Assembly: GCA_013398955.1 (NCBI GenBank)
Contig: VWPU01011651.1
Coordinates: 1-64,000 of the forward strand
Source of the DNA: Callaeas wilsoni
Taxonomy: Eukaryota > Chordata > Aves > Passeriformes > Callaeidae
Direction: 5' to 3'
Length of the DNA: 64,000 nt
Numbering within the stretch: the first letter of the stretch is position 1; each line of letters starts with the position of its first letter. The notes under the pieces were generated by a model, which worked only from the letters and a program-made list of their open reading frames with translations, did no database searches and was not told where the DNA came from. Shown in pieces: positions 8,816 through 20,111 of this stretch. The translations under genes were made by a program, and so were the position numbers.

Positions 8816-11800
8816 GGCTCTTGCAACACAGGAAACGATCCATCAGTCTGGCAGCTGTGGTGGGGGTGGCTGTTCAGACCTGTCACCTGCCGCTGGAGGG
8901 GCAGCTGCTGCAAAGGCACGTGACCTCCTGGCACAAGGTGTGACGTTGGGCACTAGCCCAGCATTCACCCACCCCTTGTTACCAAATATGACAGAACTGA
9001 CACTATTAAAGCAAACATGACACATCCGAGAGTGATGGCTTTTAGATCTAACCACCTCTCCTTTGCCTGTGGTGAATAGGAATGGGTCCAGAAAATACCA
9101 ACCTTACTAATTCCTTCTCTCAGTTTTGACACCGTTTGCTGTGTTCCTGCAGACATCATTAAGCTTCTGAACAAATCATTACTTCTGCTGTAAGGCATTT
9201 CTTTTGTGAGCATGTACACAGGAGCTAAACCTTTACTGCAATATAGTGGTGTTTGTTTTTCTTTGCATGAATGAGCAATCTTGTAATACATTACATAATT
9301 ACATTTTGTATTCTTGCTAGTGAAGAACACCAAAAAGAACTACTGAAACCGTTTTTTTAATTAGCACAGCTTCCATAAAGAAAAAGCATGACATCATGTT
9401 CTTGGAAAGTTGCTCAACAAAAAATTTAAGCGAGACAGGGAAGAAAGAAGAAAAGCTTGTGACCACTATCAAGAGAAAAAATTTAATCTGAATTTTAACT
9501 GGAAAAGCCAAGATTAAAAATAACTCCCATGAAAAACACTACATTTACATTTTTATAGCTTGCATAGTGGTCTCGGTATCTGTGGAAGTACCAGACTTCT
9601 TCCTAGACACTAACTCAGCAGCACTGCAATGGTGAGCTAGCAGAGGCATGATGATGAACTTGTATCAAGGTAATGTCCTTGGAGTTACAGGTCTTCCTTT
9701 GCTGCATGCAAGTCTAAAATCACTGCATCATCCCATCTAGACTGGACACAAGATGTTGCACATCTACTGACCCTACCAACTCACCTTATTCCTCACCGTA
9801 GCGATGCTCCATTCAGAGATGAAGATCACTTTTTTCTTCCTAAGCAGTGTAATACATCCTCATCCATCACCATCTTTTCTAAGAAAAATGATGCCACAAG
9901 TTAAAAAAACCCAACAAACTGCAAAACGAAACGTGAATTGCATGTCTTGTAGCACTACATTCCTTCAGGACTTCTGAAGAACTTGTAAGAGCAAGAGCCA
10001 CTGATCGGATTCCTCCTCCTGCCCAAGACAGTGTAAGAAAACAAACTTCCACATGTGTTTACAAATTGTAGTTGAGTCCCAAGGGGATGAGAACTACCAG
10101 CTAAGCTGAGATGCAAAAATCTCACTCTTCTGTCATTTATGTCTCGTACACAGATGGAATCAGACAAAACTTGGGCTCTTAAAAGCTTCAGCAGAGTTCT
10201 CCTGTCCCATCAAACTTCTACCTCAAAGTAAAGCCATTGCCAATGAAGTCTTTTTTCTTCTACTCCTTCCTAGTCACATTCAATATAACTCAGGTGACCA
10301 TAAATGCTTTGGTGGACAGACTGTGTTCAATGCATTGAAATGGTGCCCAGTAAACTGGGTCATGGGATTTTAGCAAGTTGACAGGAAATCAGCAATGGAA
10401 CGTTCTCCTCGAATGTCTCTCTGTAGGAGGCGGCAGGAAGAAGAAAAGTTGAAATACATACCATTAGAGAAATGGAAAGACCTTTAGCCTCTAGATTCCT
10501 TAGTTCAAGTTCTGAACTTTATTACCAACTAATTTTGTTTGTATGAAATGATCAGCATATCTACAAGTACAGAATAACCAGAAGGAGGTGACAGTGGCCA
10601 AGTAACAGCATCAGGACAAAACACTGTTCAATCTCTGCAACCACCTCCGATCAGATTGCAGAGACAGGGCTTATTCATGTTTTTAAGAAAGAGATGAATA
10701 TGCAGAACAATCTCAAAATCTTTCCAAAAGCCTAGAGGCTGACATCTGCACAGTATTTTCTGTTTTGGAGGCTTGCCAGCTGAAGTAAACACCTTATCTA
10801 TTCAGGAAAAAGTGAGATGCCTGCCCAGACATCTGTCATTGTACCACTTCACTTCCTCTTACTAAGTTTTCTGGAACTAAGCATTGGGCAGCCAGACTAG
10901 TTACTTCGTGCAAAAGACCAGATAGACTTCATATTCTTCTATCATCTTTCTGAAAGAGAAAGCAAAGAAAAAGTGCTGAGTGAAACAAGGATGAATCCTT
11001 TAGAGCCATGGTAAGTGGCAAGAGGGATAACCTTCCCTGCTTAGGTGCCTGGTTTTTTGTACTTTGGGGGAAGTAACATGCAATGGGAACAGCTGCCTCC
11101 ATAACGAGGAGGTTACACAGCTCCTCTCATCACCTCGTCATGGAAGTGCGAGCTCTGGCAGCTTACCTGTCAAAAACAATCTCACATCTTGCCTGTACTA
11201 GAAGTCTGGGCTACCACAAGAAAGAAGTGTTTCCATCACACATAGCACACTGAACACTGCACCCAATGTAAATGTCTCTGGCCTGAACCCTTGCCTCATT
11301 TCATGATGCTGTTTAGGAGCCTACAGCAACCAGATAAACTTCATCACATCTGATTTTGAAAAATGAGAGAGAACACATTAGGTAAACAGGGGGAAAGGGG
11401 AAGCATCTGTTGTTCCACCTTTACCACATTGCCAGCAGGAGGAAAGTTAAAACCAAGCAAAATAAAAAGAGCTGCAAGTTCCATTTTAATACAGCTACCC
11501 AGGACAGTGACCTCTGAAGAGAATGGAGTGAACACACAGCACTTAGACACCCTGAACAGCACGGGAGACCCACAGACACACCAGCTGGCAGCTCTGCAGA
11601 GGCTTTACTTGCAGGCACAACCTGAGGAGTGGCAGGACACTTGCTGAAAAACCTATGTCAAAGATGCTTTTAACCCTGTTCCAGGACAGTCTTCAAAGTG
11701 TTTTTCAGCTCACCATAAACTGCCAGAAGAAATTATAACCTCAGTCTTGCTCTTCATTCTGATCTTTGTTAGTTACAATATCCCAGATGTTGTCATTACT

Positions 11801-13670
11801 GCCTCTAATACAATGACTACAGCCTCCAGTTTTTACACTATGTTCCCTCCTTCAAAAACAGGCCAGCACGTGCTCCTGGATAACAGTGTTGGTTCACATT
11901 AACTTGTCTACATTGGATTAAATTAATTTTGTTTCCTGAAAGTTCTTAGTGTTTCCTGCCTTTTCACAGCTCAAAAGTTAGTTTCATTTAGCTCTAAATT
12001 TAACAAGACCATTTGCTCTAAATATGTTATTCTTCTTATGTCACAAACAGCTGCTTCAACCTGGTTAAAAGAAATTTTCATATATAAAATGCAGATTCTT
12101 CTTAGAATAGCATGACCTTTAGAAATATTAATGAATCTTATATTAGCATACCACCTCTAGAAATAATGAGTCTGTGAAGATTGCAAATTTAAGACTTTAT
12201 CTAATTTCTTTTTGGCAAGCACAAAAGGAGAGTCTGGATTATGCCTTAATTTAATGTTAAGAAATCAAACTACTTTCTTTAAGATTTTGAGAGGCATCCT
12301 ATGTGGCTTTTGAACACCAAGTATTAATGCAAACATAATGCAAATCTCAGGATGCATCCCTTATTTCCCTGGATGATTCAGAAATACCTCTGCTCTTAAT
12401 CTTCTTCCCAGCCTTTTGTCAACTGGAAAGATGTACAGCAGCTACTGCTCCTTTCATAAAATTAATGCCTTAAAGAAGACTATCATACAGATGCCTCAAA
12501 CTTCCACTGACAGACTCTAAGGACGCAGGTTAGCAGGCTATTTAGTAATCTGTGGTTTTATTCCATCTCCTGTCTCCAGCCACTCCCTTGACACAGTTCT
12601 GTCTTATTATTTTGTAGATTCTGCAACCTTATTTGGTAAAGACTTTTATCTGAGGACAAGTCTAAAGATTATGCTAGGTCATTGCTTCTAGTCTTCCATT
12701 TTCAGTTTGCTTAACGTTTCCTGTAACGTTAGCCTTTATAGAAGCATATGAAACAGGGCATTAAGAATTAGAGAGTCTAACCACAGCATTGGTCATCTTT
12801 TACAGCCTAGAATTTAAGATATAAAGCACCAAAATTTCTTCTGAAAGTATTCAGTTTAGGAGAAAAAGAATCTTCCTCAGCTATGTTTCCTCTGAAAACT
12901 GCTAAGCAAGACATAGTGCATGGACCCCAATACCTACTCAAAAGAATCTCTCAAGTTTCGCAACTAGACCTTTCAATTGGTGAAAATAAACAAATAAATT
13001 GCTTACAATATCCTCACCCTAATAAGTTCTATTGATAAATTCATACAGTATTTTAGTTTTAGAAAGTTTTTGGGTTTTCTGTTTGCGTTCCAAGAGCAGC
13101 CTAACAGTAAGCCAGCACAGACTCCTCAAACAGATGCTGCCCTTGAAAAAATAGGCGCCTGTTCTTGTTCCTATCAAACCCCTCTCTGGGGCTTTTGGGT
13201 GTGCAGTGGTGACTGCATAGCTTTGCCTAATTTCCCATCATAGTAGCTGGAAGGCTTGGATTGTTGTAACAGAGGAGACCAAGTAGCAGCCTGCCTCTTC
13301 CACGCAGAAAACAAGTGCGGCATTCAGGTAGCACATGCTGTTTTCTTGCTTGGGGTGATTGGTAAAGTTACAGTGCAGTTATGTATATTTAGAAAAACAA
13401 GTCTTTGTAAACACTTCTGTTGCCAATATTATTTCAGAAGAAGGATGTGGGGGGGGGTTGAGGTAGGTGTTGGCAGCACTTTTTTGTTTAAATGAGCATA
13501 GTTGGAAATGTAAGTAGCCATCATGTGATGAGGTTCTGTTTTGCAAGTCATCTCTCATCTTACCTGGTTGCTTTTCTGTATTCATTTTTAATTTCTTATC
13601 ATGCGCACAGGAAGAGAAGGCGATGCTTCTAGTTAAGGCTAAAAAGACATGAAAAATTATTTGGGTATTG
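8816..13670. other. Intergenic, NUMT to LTR-like fragment
   Basis: No gene is identified. It holds a short GC-rich patch at about 8860-8960, the unassigned minus-strand frame at 8965-9333, and a mono-G run of nine at about 13449-13457. The rest is AT-rich sequence without recognisable repeats. A 94-codon + frame at 11363-11647 is compositionally ordinary and has no domain I can name. Confidence 0.45.
8965..9333 (-). CDS. Unassigned 122-codon ORF with C-terminal hydrophobic segment
   Basis: A single uninterrupted minus-strand frame of 122 codons lies just beyond the NUMT. I do not recognise it. The N-terminal 40 residues are Lys/Cys/Tyr-rich. The middle is polar with Ser/Arg/Thr clusters. The last 30 or so residues form a tail-anchor-like helix (LDLKAITLGCVMFALIVSVL, then SYLVTRGG). 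The layout of a basic/polar stretch before one C-terminal membrane segment loosely recalls small tail-anchored or dispanin-type proteins, but no diagnostic motif supports a family. Frames of this length are expected by chance in 64 kb, and there is no promoter or poly(A) evidence. It is reported only as a candidate. Confidence 0.15.
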   Translation of the reverse strand: MVFFTSKNTKCNYVMYYKIAHSCKEKQTPLYCSKGLAPVYMLTKEMPYSRSNDLFRSLMMSAGTQQTVSKLREGISKVGIFWTHSYSPQAKERWLDLKAITLGCVMFALIVSVLSYLVTRGG

Positions 13671-13730
13671 TTGTGGTTTAACTCCAGCTGGCAAGTAAGC
13701 CCCACACAGCCGTTCACTCACTTCCCCCCG
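13671..13730 (+). mobile_element. Short LTR-like fragment (avian ERV LTR start)
   Basis: The run starting tgtggtttaactccagctgg and continuing through the Cys/Pro-type C-rich end (cttccccccg) resembles the 5' end of an endogenous retrovirus LTR that is abundant in many Neoaves genomes. Only about 60 bases are recognisable; the rest of the LTR is absent and no internal region is seen. Family assignment is from memory and needs a repeat-library match. Confidence 0.5.
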
Positions 13731-15253
13731 TACATGAGCTTGCCTAGAACTTTCTCAGGGTAATGGAGATAAAATACTGTAGTCACCAAGTGAAATCCTT
13801 GCTTCAGTGCTACCACTACTCAGACAACCTGGTTGGATGTTGCAGAAAAATTACTCTCCTACCAACCCTTTCATGTGCCTTACTGACATTTCAGATCTTC
13901 TGCAAACCTTTGTGAGTAGGCTGACCAGCCTTTTACATGTCATTTTACATGCTCAGTTTATATTGGGATTTATGTTATTTGATTTAGTGCTAACCAGCGG
14001 AAGTGTTGACTTTAAAAGTACAAAATGAGGACTCACACCCATATGTTTCAATATTCAAAAGAAGCCTGAGATCATAAAAACATTGCTGCTCTGTTGTCAT
14101 TCATTTTTCTCTACATCAACTGAACTGTAGAAGTCCCTCCTGACATGCTCAGCAGGGATGTGAACTAACGGCCTTACTACAGGCTGAACAAGGTCTGCCA
14201 GTGCAAGGCAGGGCTTTCATAAAGCACTTTGAAGATAAAACTATCTTGTAGCAAGTTTTGTTAGTGATTTGATTCCTGAACCTTGCTAATGCCTGCCTTG
14301 GCAAACAAAAAAGGCTGTCAGGCATTAGCAATCTTCACCCATATATGGATATTGCTAGATAGGACTGCAGAAATAAGCTTTTGGGGCTAAATTTGGTAGA
14401 TAAAGGGGTGACCCAATTTGGAAGGCTGCTGATGCAGTGCAAGCAACAAGCCAAATCCCAAACCTGAAATAGGAAACTTTCAAAATTGGGGCTGGGGGCA
14501 ATATATGTGCACCAGAGTGCAGCCTTCTATCCTGCTGTAGTTCCAAGTCTGGATGGCTTGCAGATACTGCTCTCACCTTCTAAGGCTACATAGCTTATAA
14601 CATATTCTGTTGTTAGAGACCCAGATCTTACCAGATTAAGCTAGGAGAATTGGATGCTGCCAAACCTGAACTTTTTGCATTTTTTAAGAGACACAGCTCT
14701 ATAGTTGATCCCTCCTTCAAGGACTTTTTTTTTTTAAAGTACACTCCGTGAACCTTGATACTATGTTGAATTTGATGACTTCTTAATCTTAACTGTTAGC
14801 TGGAATCTCCATAACTTAATTATTCAGATATAACAGATACTGAGAAGTTAATAATAAACTCAGAAATCTGCTGTTTATCCAGCTGTCTTGTTAATTATGT
14901 TAACAACACACTGGCAATTGCTTTGATTAAAACACTCTGGGTTTGGTTTGCCTTTTCAAGCTCCGATCCTTGTCCATGCAGATTCAGTTCAGCCGTGCTC
15001 TCTGCCTTTCCAAGCACGCAGAGGAGCACACCAGGTCCCCTGGAGAGGCTGCTGTGAAGCTCTGCCTTAGAGCATCCCTGTGTACTTTAATACTCCAAGC
15101 TCCTGTGTAACTCCTAGGGGACTCTCTATGCTGCCTGATTCTGAGTAAATTGCTTCTTGAAATAGGAAGTGCTGTTTCTTTTCATCTGTTGAAGTGCAAT
15201 ACAAAGGCCAAATCTCCACCCCTTCTGAACATAACATTCCTTTGGCTGTATCT
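13731..15253. other. Intergenic upstream of GPR15LG
   Basis: It contains the 13-bp hairpin (14283-14331), a nine-base T run near 14730 and, close to the gene, an ETS-like aggaagtg at about 15164 and a CCACCCC KLF-type box at 15216-15222. No coding region is recognised. The last few hundred bases presumably contain the proximal promoter. Confidence 0.45.
14283..14331. repeat. Perfect 13-bp inverted repeat with 23-nt loop
   Basis: The arms ttgctaatgcctg (14283-14295) and caggcattagcaa (14319-14331) are exact reverse complements separated by a 23-base A-rich loop. The stem is too short for a typical microRNA precursor. It could be a remnant of a transposon terminal repeat or a regulatory palindrome. 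Confidence 0.8.
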
Positions 15254-15260
15254 TATAAAA
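15254..15260 (+). promoter_or_regulatory. GPR15LG: TATA box of GPR15LG
   Basis: TATAAAA lies 81 bases upstream of the start codon, which puts transcription initiation near 15283-15290 and gives a 5' UTR of about 50 nt. A CCACCCC KLF-type element (15216-15222) lies about 35 bases upstream. A TATA-driven promoter with a KLF box fits an inducible epithelial secreted peptide, although that role is inferred. Confidence 0.75.
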
Positions 15261-15334
15261 AGGTGAGGTTGTGCTGGAGGAGACCAGGACACTCCTTCAG
15301 CCTCCTTGGAGACATCTTGTGACTAGTTGGAAGA

Positions 15335-15404
15335 ATGAAGCTCCTGGCACTTTGTGGCTTTTTGTTCGTCTGTCTTTTGTGCCTCAATGTCTTTGCTGCA
15401 GAAG
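15335..15404 (+). CDS. GPR15LG: GPR15LG exon 1 (signal peptide)
   Basis: The ATG is in good context (agaATGa). The exon encodes the 23-residue hydrophobic signal sequence and ends in phase 1 at donor gtacag. Confidence 0.9.
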
Positions 15405-18400
15405 GTACAGTATTATAGTCTTCTAACATAGCTTTCTCTTTTCCTGTTCTTTCCTTTTTTTGATATAAAATGCTTATTTACTCTGTTGATTTTAATTAAA
15501 GGAAACAAACAGAGCTTGACAATGAAAAGGAGGATTGAACTTAGAGAAGGACTTAGACTGGAGAATGTGGTGGCATATCAGTTCTTTGGTTTGTGCAGTA
15601 GTGTTTCCTCTGTTGTTGCCTGTAGTACAGCATGATTAATTTTACCTTAATCTGTGTTCTGAAACATGCTCTTCTGAAAATACTTCCTATTTTCTCAGTA
15701 GACGACCAACCATCCACCAATGTAAAAATAGTATAACTTTCTCAGTAGTGGGAAATGTGTTAATGGAAAAAGTTTCTACCCTTATGAAACAAGGGAACAT
15801 GAATCAGTCAGGTCAACAGAGTATAGGAGAAGTTCTTTATAGAACAATGAAACAGGTGAGAGTAACTCTTCTGACCTTCAATCAGTCTAAACTTCTTTTT
15901 CCTTTGTTTTTTTGTTGGTTGGTTGGGGTTTTTTACCACTGATATTCCACACATCAGTTGTATTACCTTGAGGCATTTAGTTACCATTTTGCAGTATTCC
16001 AAATTCACAGAGCAGTTAAAATCTTAAAAAGAGAGGATTTTCCATCTGTCCATATCTATCTCTCTGCAGATGTCATTCTGCATTTGCAGGAGGACAGTTC
16101 AGAAGTGTTTTTAAATTGAGAGGTGCAATCTAGAGTTACCTGTGCAGATTTGAAGTTTGATATTGTAAATCTCTGAGACTCACCATGATTTTTCACAATG
16201 TGTATTTTATACAAGATGTAGAAAATAAATGTGAGATAAGGAAAAACAAATAAGCTAAATGTTCAAAGGTCAGGAACAGCAGACTTGCCATGCCTGATAT
16301 TTTCTAGAAACCTTCTAAGAATTGCTTTGTGTGTAAATTTGAGCATGGAGAAACATGTGGAAGCTGTTTTTCTAATTGGTTAAGTCAGCTGCCCAGTTTT
16401 CTCATCTGCTGGAGTCTGTACTGAATGGTAGAGCTGACACAGTTACTGGATATGTACAGTTATTTGCATTACCTGTTTCCACTGATAATATATTATTTTT
16501 CACCCTTAGGTCAGAAGGTTAGAGTCTGCTGCTCAAAAGTACCCAAACTCAAGAAAAAAACACATAAAGGTAAAAAGGTTTACAGTTTCATTAGATGAAT
16601 TAGGTAATCATTAGAGACAAATCACAGCACTCTGGGTTTTTTCTATCTGCAAACTTCACAGACTTTTCCATGCAGGTAAATATTATCTTCATTGTATCAC
16701 TGAGAGCTTGTCCTCTTATTCTCAGGATATTAACTGAGTATTTGGATTGGGAAGAAATAAGATTAGAAGATATTAGAATCCATTTAATGCCCATAGTGTA
16801 AAACAGTCAAGAGAAATATGATCAAGTCTGATTAAAGGAGTATCAATGTTCCTCATTGATAAGAACAGTTGCAAAAGTGAAATATTATCCTGGCTTTGCC
16901 CTGCTGTCTCCACCACTATCCATCTGTGGCTGCATTCATCTTCATGTTTTGAGAGATCAACCAAAGTGTAATTCTTTAAATTCCCAAAAATCCAATTTTT
17001 GAACCCACAGCTCTACCAGGAACAAGAATTAACTGAGACTGAATTTGTCCTAAATATGTGCATCTAAAGACTGTGCAAGTAAAAGTACATAATATCCCTG
17101 GTTTCAGTGAGACCCCAGTGGAAAAAAACCAAAACCATGAACAAGTCTAGGATAAAAGGATTACTATGCTCTTTAGAATCTTAGCATCTTAAATCTTAAT
17201 GTTTCTAAATTCAATAAAATGTCTAGCTGATAACTTCTGTTAAACTGTAAAGAATTTGATCTAAAAGAGTCTGTTTCCCGTTTCTAATCTTTTAATCATA
17301 AAATTACTAACTTGAAGTTCCAAGCAAATTCATTCTAGTTGATAAAATATCTTAAATGCTTTATTACTTTTTATATTTAGGTAACTTAGGCGGAAATCTT
17401 TGTGTTACCCTACAGTTTTCCTTTAACTGGAGCCTTTCCTTCCTGTCCAGTCTCCCAGTGCTGAATCATAGGCTCTATTTTATAGGCAGAGTCCCATTGG
17501 TACCAGAAGCAGGAAACAAATTGCAGAATTATTATGGGTCAGGGGTTTATAGCTGTCTGGGGCTCCTCATTTAACCAGCAGGTGTAGTAGCAACTGAGGA
17601 CTTGAGCAACAGCGGGTTCCCAGCCTGCCCACAAGGCCTGGGGAGTGCAGTGCCAGAGGCACAGAGGTGGCTTCTGTCACTCCTGGCCTGAGCTGGACCA
17701 CACGTGCTGCTGCCTGCCTGATCCTGTACCCTTTCCATGGTACTGACACTTCATGTGATGAGCACAGCTGCTGCTTTTCAATCTGAGAACCTTCTGCTGC
17801 CTGACAAAACAGGGCGTGTTTCAGGCTTGTTTACATGCAACAGGCATGAAAACTCTGTGATAAAAGTGCTTGCAAAGAGAATGTTCCTTTGAAAGCAGGC
17901 TGCTGTTTCCTGTGGATGGAGCACAGTGATGCTGGTCTCACGGAGCAACGGAAGGTACTGCGCTGAGGGGGAGAAAGGAGTACAAAGGAAGCACTCCATT
18001 AAAACCTGTAAATTCACCACAGAGATCTCCTACAAAGGGAATCCGAAATGCTTTCCTCTGTTGCAAACACAGTAGTATTTTATGATCTTTGCTTGTGCCG
18101 TTACACTCTGTCCTGGTTCTCTGAGCGTTCCAATATGCTTACTGTAATCACCTCCTGTCCTTACCCCCAGCCAAACCTTTTTTAGGTCAGCGATTGTTAT
18201 TTGCTTCCGTACAGGGTGCACCTTTCTGCTCCAAATGACTTCCTCAGATCTGCTTGTATCAAAATGCTTGATCTGAATTGGTTTCTGCTTTTACTGAGAG
18301 GCAGTTGTAAAAGCTTGGGCCTAATGCAGCAACTGCCCAAAGCTGAACTCTTCTGTTTAATGTCAAGTTTTCAACTGGAATTGTACAATGTTGGGCTTGC

Positions 18401-19232
18401 TTTGTATTGTTGCTTTGAGATTTCTGGGTGACTTTTGCTGTCTTTTCTAGGGGGATATTACTTGCTTTATAGTCTGCAGGCAAAGCACAGGGACTGTCTT
18501 TCAGCCTTGCTCGGCACTGTTCTTTGTGCTGGGCATGTGCCATGGGCCACTGCAAAGCCACTCAGAGGCCAGCTCAGTGTGGCTTGAGGAGAGGGTTTTA
18601 TATAACCATGCAAAAACACACTGGCTACTTCTTTCGGAGCAAAACCACTGATTTCCTAGAATGCTGTCATTCCATCAGAAACAATTGCTGTCCCAGAAAG
18701 CAAATGCTTCAAGCCAATGTCAGTCTGTGGCCTCTGGCTGGGAAATAGGGAGAATATGATGATAGTAGGGGGAAGATACTGTTTAATGTGGCAGTTGCAG
18801 AATTCAAGCTCTGTACAGGCAGTAGCAGCATCCTGTGTCTATGAAGACCCTTCATCTGACTATGGAAACTTCCAGCAGCCGCAAACTTTCAGTGATCGCA
18901 TACCCTCGCTAAAGAAAACATCGGCTGCTGGGAGTCAGTGACCTCCAGCAACCTTATGAAAAGAAAACAAATTGCCATCACATCCCTTTTTATTTTCAGA
19001 TCACTGCTAATCTAAGCCTGCCCATACAAATGTGGCTGAACTTCAGATATTAAAGTTTTGTGCCATTCTCCACGCTCCCAATTAAACAAATCTTTCAATT
19101 TTCTCTCTTTTCCATGTTTGTTTTACAGGTATAAGTTTTAAAATGACGCCATTGGAAATAAGGAAATACTGCAAGCCTTGTCCTCGACCAGTCCCTCCAG
19201 TGATTTCTGGACCACTTCCACAGCTAAAATGA
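15335..19232 (+). CDS. GPR15LG: GPR15LG (C10orf99): secreted cationic GPR15 ligand peptide
   Basis: Three coding exons (15335-15404, 16510-16569, 19129-19232) give a 77-residue precursor; human is 81. GPR15LG is secreted by barrier epithelia, binds the chemoattractant receptor GPR15 on T cells, and has antimicrobial activity. Residues 1-23 or so are a signal peptide (MKLLALCGFLFVCLLCLNVF AAE), with likely cleavage after AAEG as in mammals. The mature part of about 53 residues is very basic (11 Lys, 3 Arg, 1 acidic). It keeps the diagnostic cysteines: a CC pair followed by CxxC (VCCSKVP and YCKPCPR). It ends GPLPQLK, matching the GALPQ-type receptor-binding C-terminus but with Leu-Lys where human ends in Val. 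The position between GHITM and CDHR1 on the same strand confirms orthology. The start has A at -3 and follows a TATA box by 81 bases. Phases are 1-1 at both introns. Confidence 0.9.
15405..16509 (+). other. GPR15LG intron 1
   Basis: This is a GT-AG intron of 1105 bases, AT-rich. A 64-codon frame at 15748-15942 is not supported by splice or homology evidence. Confidence 0.85.
16510..16569 (+). CDS. GPR15LG: GPR15LG exon 2 (CC motif, Lys-rich)
   Basis: The acceptor is cacccttag and the donor is gtaaaa. The exon encodes GQKVRVCCSKVPKLKKKTHK, with the paired cysteines and a lysine cluster. It ends in phase 1. Confidence 0.88.
16570..19128 (+). other. GPR15LG intron 2
   Basis: This is a GT-AG intron of 2559 bases. 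It is somewhat GC-richer at about 17580-17720, with several short frames on both strands. No repeat or RNA gene is recognised. Confidence 0.85.
19129..19232 (+). CDS. GPR15LG: GPR15LG exon 3 (CxxC and receptor-binding tail)
   Basis: The acceptor is tgttttacag. The exon encodes GISFKMTPLEIRKYCKPC, a proline-rich run and GPLPQLK, then TGA at 19230-19232. Confidence 0.9.
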
Positions 19233-20111
19233 GCAGACTGAGAGGAAGGTGAAAAGCATCTGCCTATGTGCACAACTGACAGTGCTTCACTTGTTTGAGG
19301 ACCCTCCTTTCACAAATAGGACATGAGTGTATATTGCTTTTGTGTTGGGGGAAAGGCTTCAGTACTGTTTATTCATTCCTTCACTCAGGCACCTTTGTTA
19401 GTATTACCCTGGCAGAAAGAGTCAGGTAAAGCTGTCTGGCTGCCACCAGACTTTGTGTCAGTTGAATATTCCTCTGCACCAAACAGGGATTTAGCTCCTC
19501 GAGTCAGAGAATGAGGAGAGCTGGTTGAAGAGGTGGCTGAATTGCACTGGTTTGCATTTACAGATTGCCTAAAAGGTGGTGAAGGGCTGATGCTTTTGTT
19601 TCTAGCTATCCGTATACATACATATTTAACCTTTTCTTTGAATCATTTATCTATATTATTTTTATATATATCTCATCTATTTTATACATATATATATAAA
19701 ACTGTTTGTTTGTAGGGTCATCAATCACTGATGATTTTTTTCTGCAGCCCTTGTGCTTGGTGCTTGCAGTCCACTTGGAAGTAGATTTCTGCAAATGATA
19801 AAAATCTCATCATTTAGAAAGGGCTGGGAAACTAGATAAGCAGGTTGTTAAAATACTGGTGATGGGCCAGATTCAAGTAAGCTTTTCAATATGTCTTCCA
19901 AGAGGGCTAAATCTGACTTTAAAATCAAAGTGGCCTGGTTTTTAACTTCCTTAAGAGTGTCATCAGGTGGTTATTAAAGAGCATACTGAAAAGATATTAA
20001 ACCTAATCAGATTTCATCTGTTCCTCTGAAGCCAGAAGGCAGCTGTTCTTTCAAGACACCAGAGTTGTGTGATCACCTCAATAAACAAAGCTTACTGGAG
20101 CATGAAATAAA
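19233..20111 (+). other. GPR15LG: GPR15LG 3' UTR and downstream candidates
   Basis: Candidate poly(A) signals are ATTAAA at 19973-19978, AATAAA at 20080-20085 and AATAAA at 20106-20111. An AT-dinucleotide-rich patch lies at about 19655-19702. The 3' UTR end cannot be decided from sequence. Confidence 0.4.
19655..19702. repeat. AT-rich low-complexity tract
   Basis: It includes atatatatc and acatatatatataaaa runs. It is simple sequence within the probable GPR15LG 3' UTR. Confidence 0.7.

Noticed and set aside
11363..11647. 94-codon + frame in the GHITM-GPR15LG interval
   Set aside because: The minus strand is also open over the same bases; it has no signal peptide, domain, promoter or poly(A) signal.
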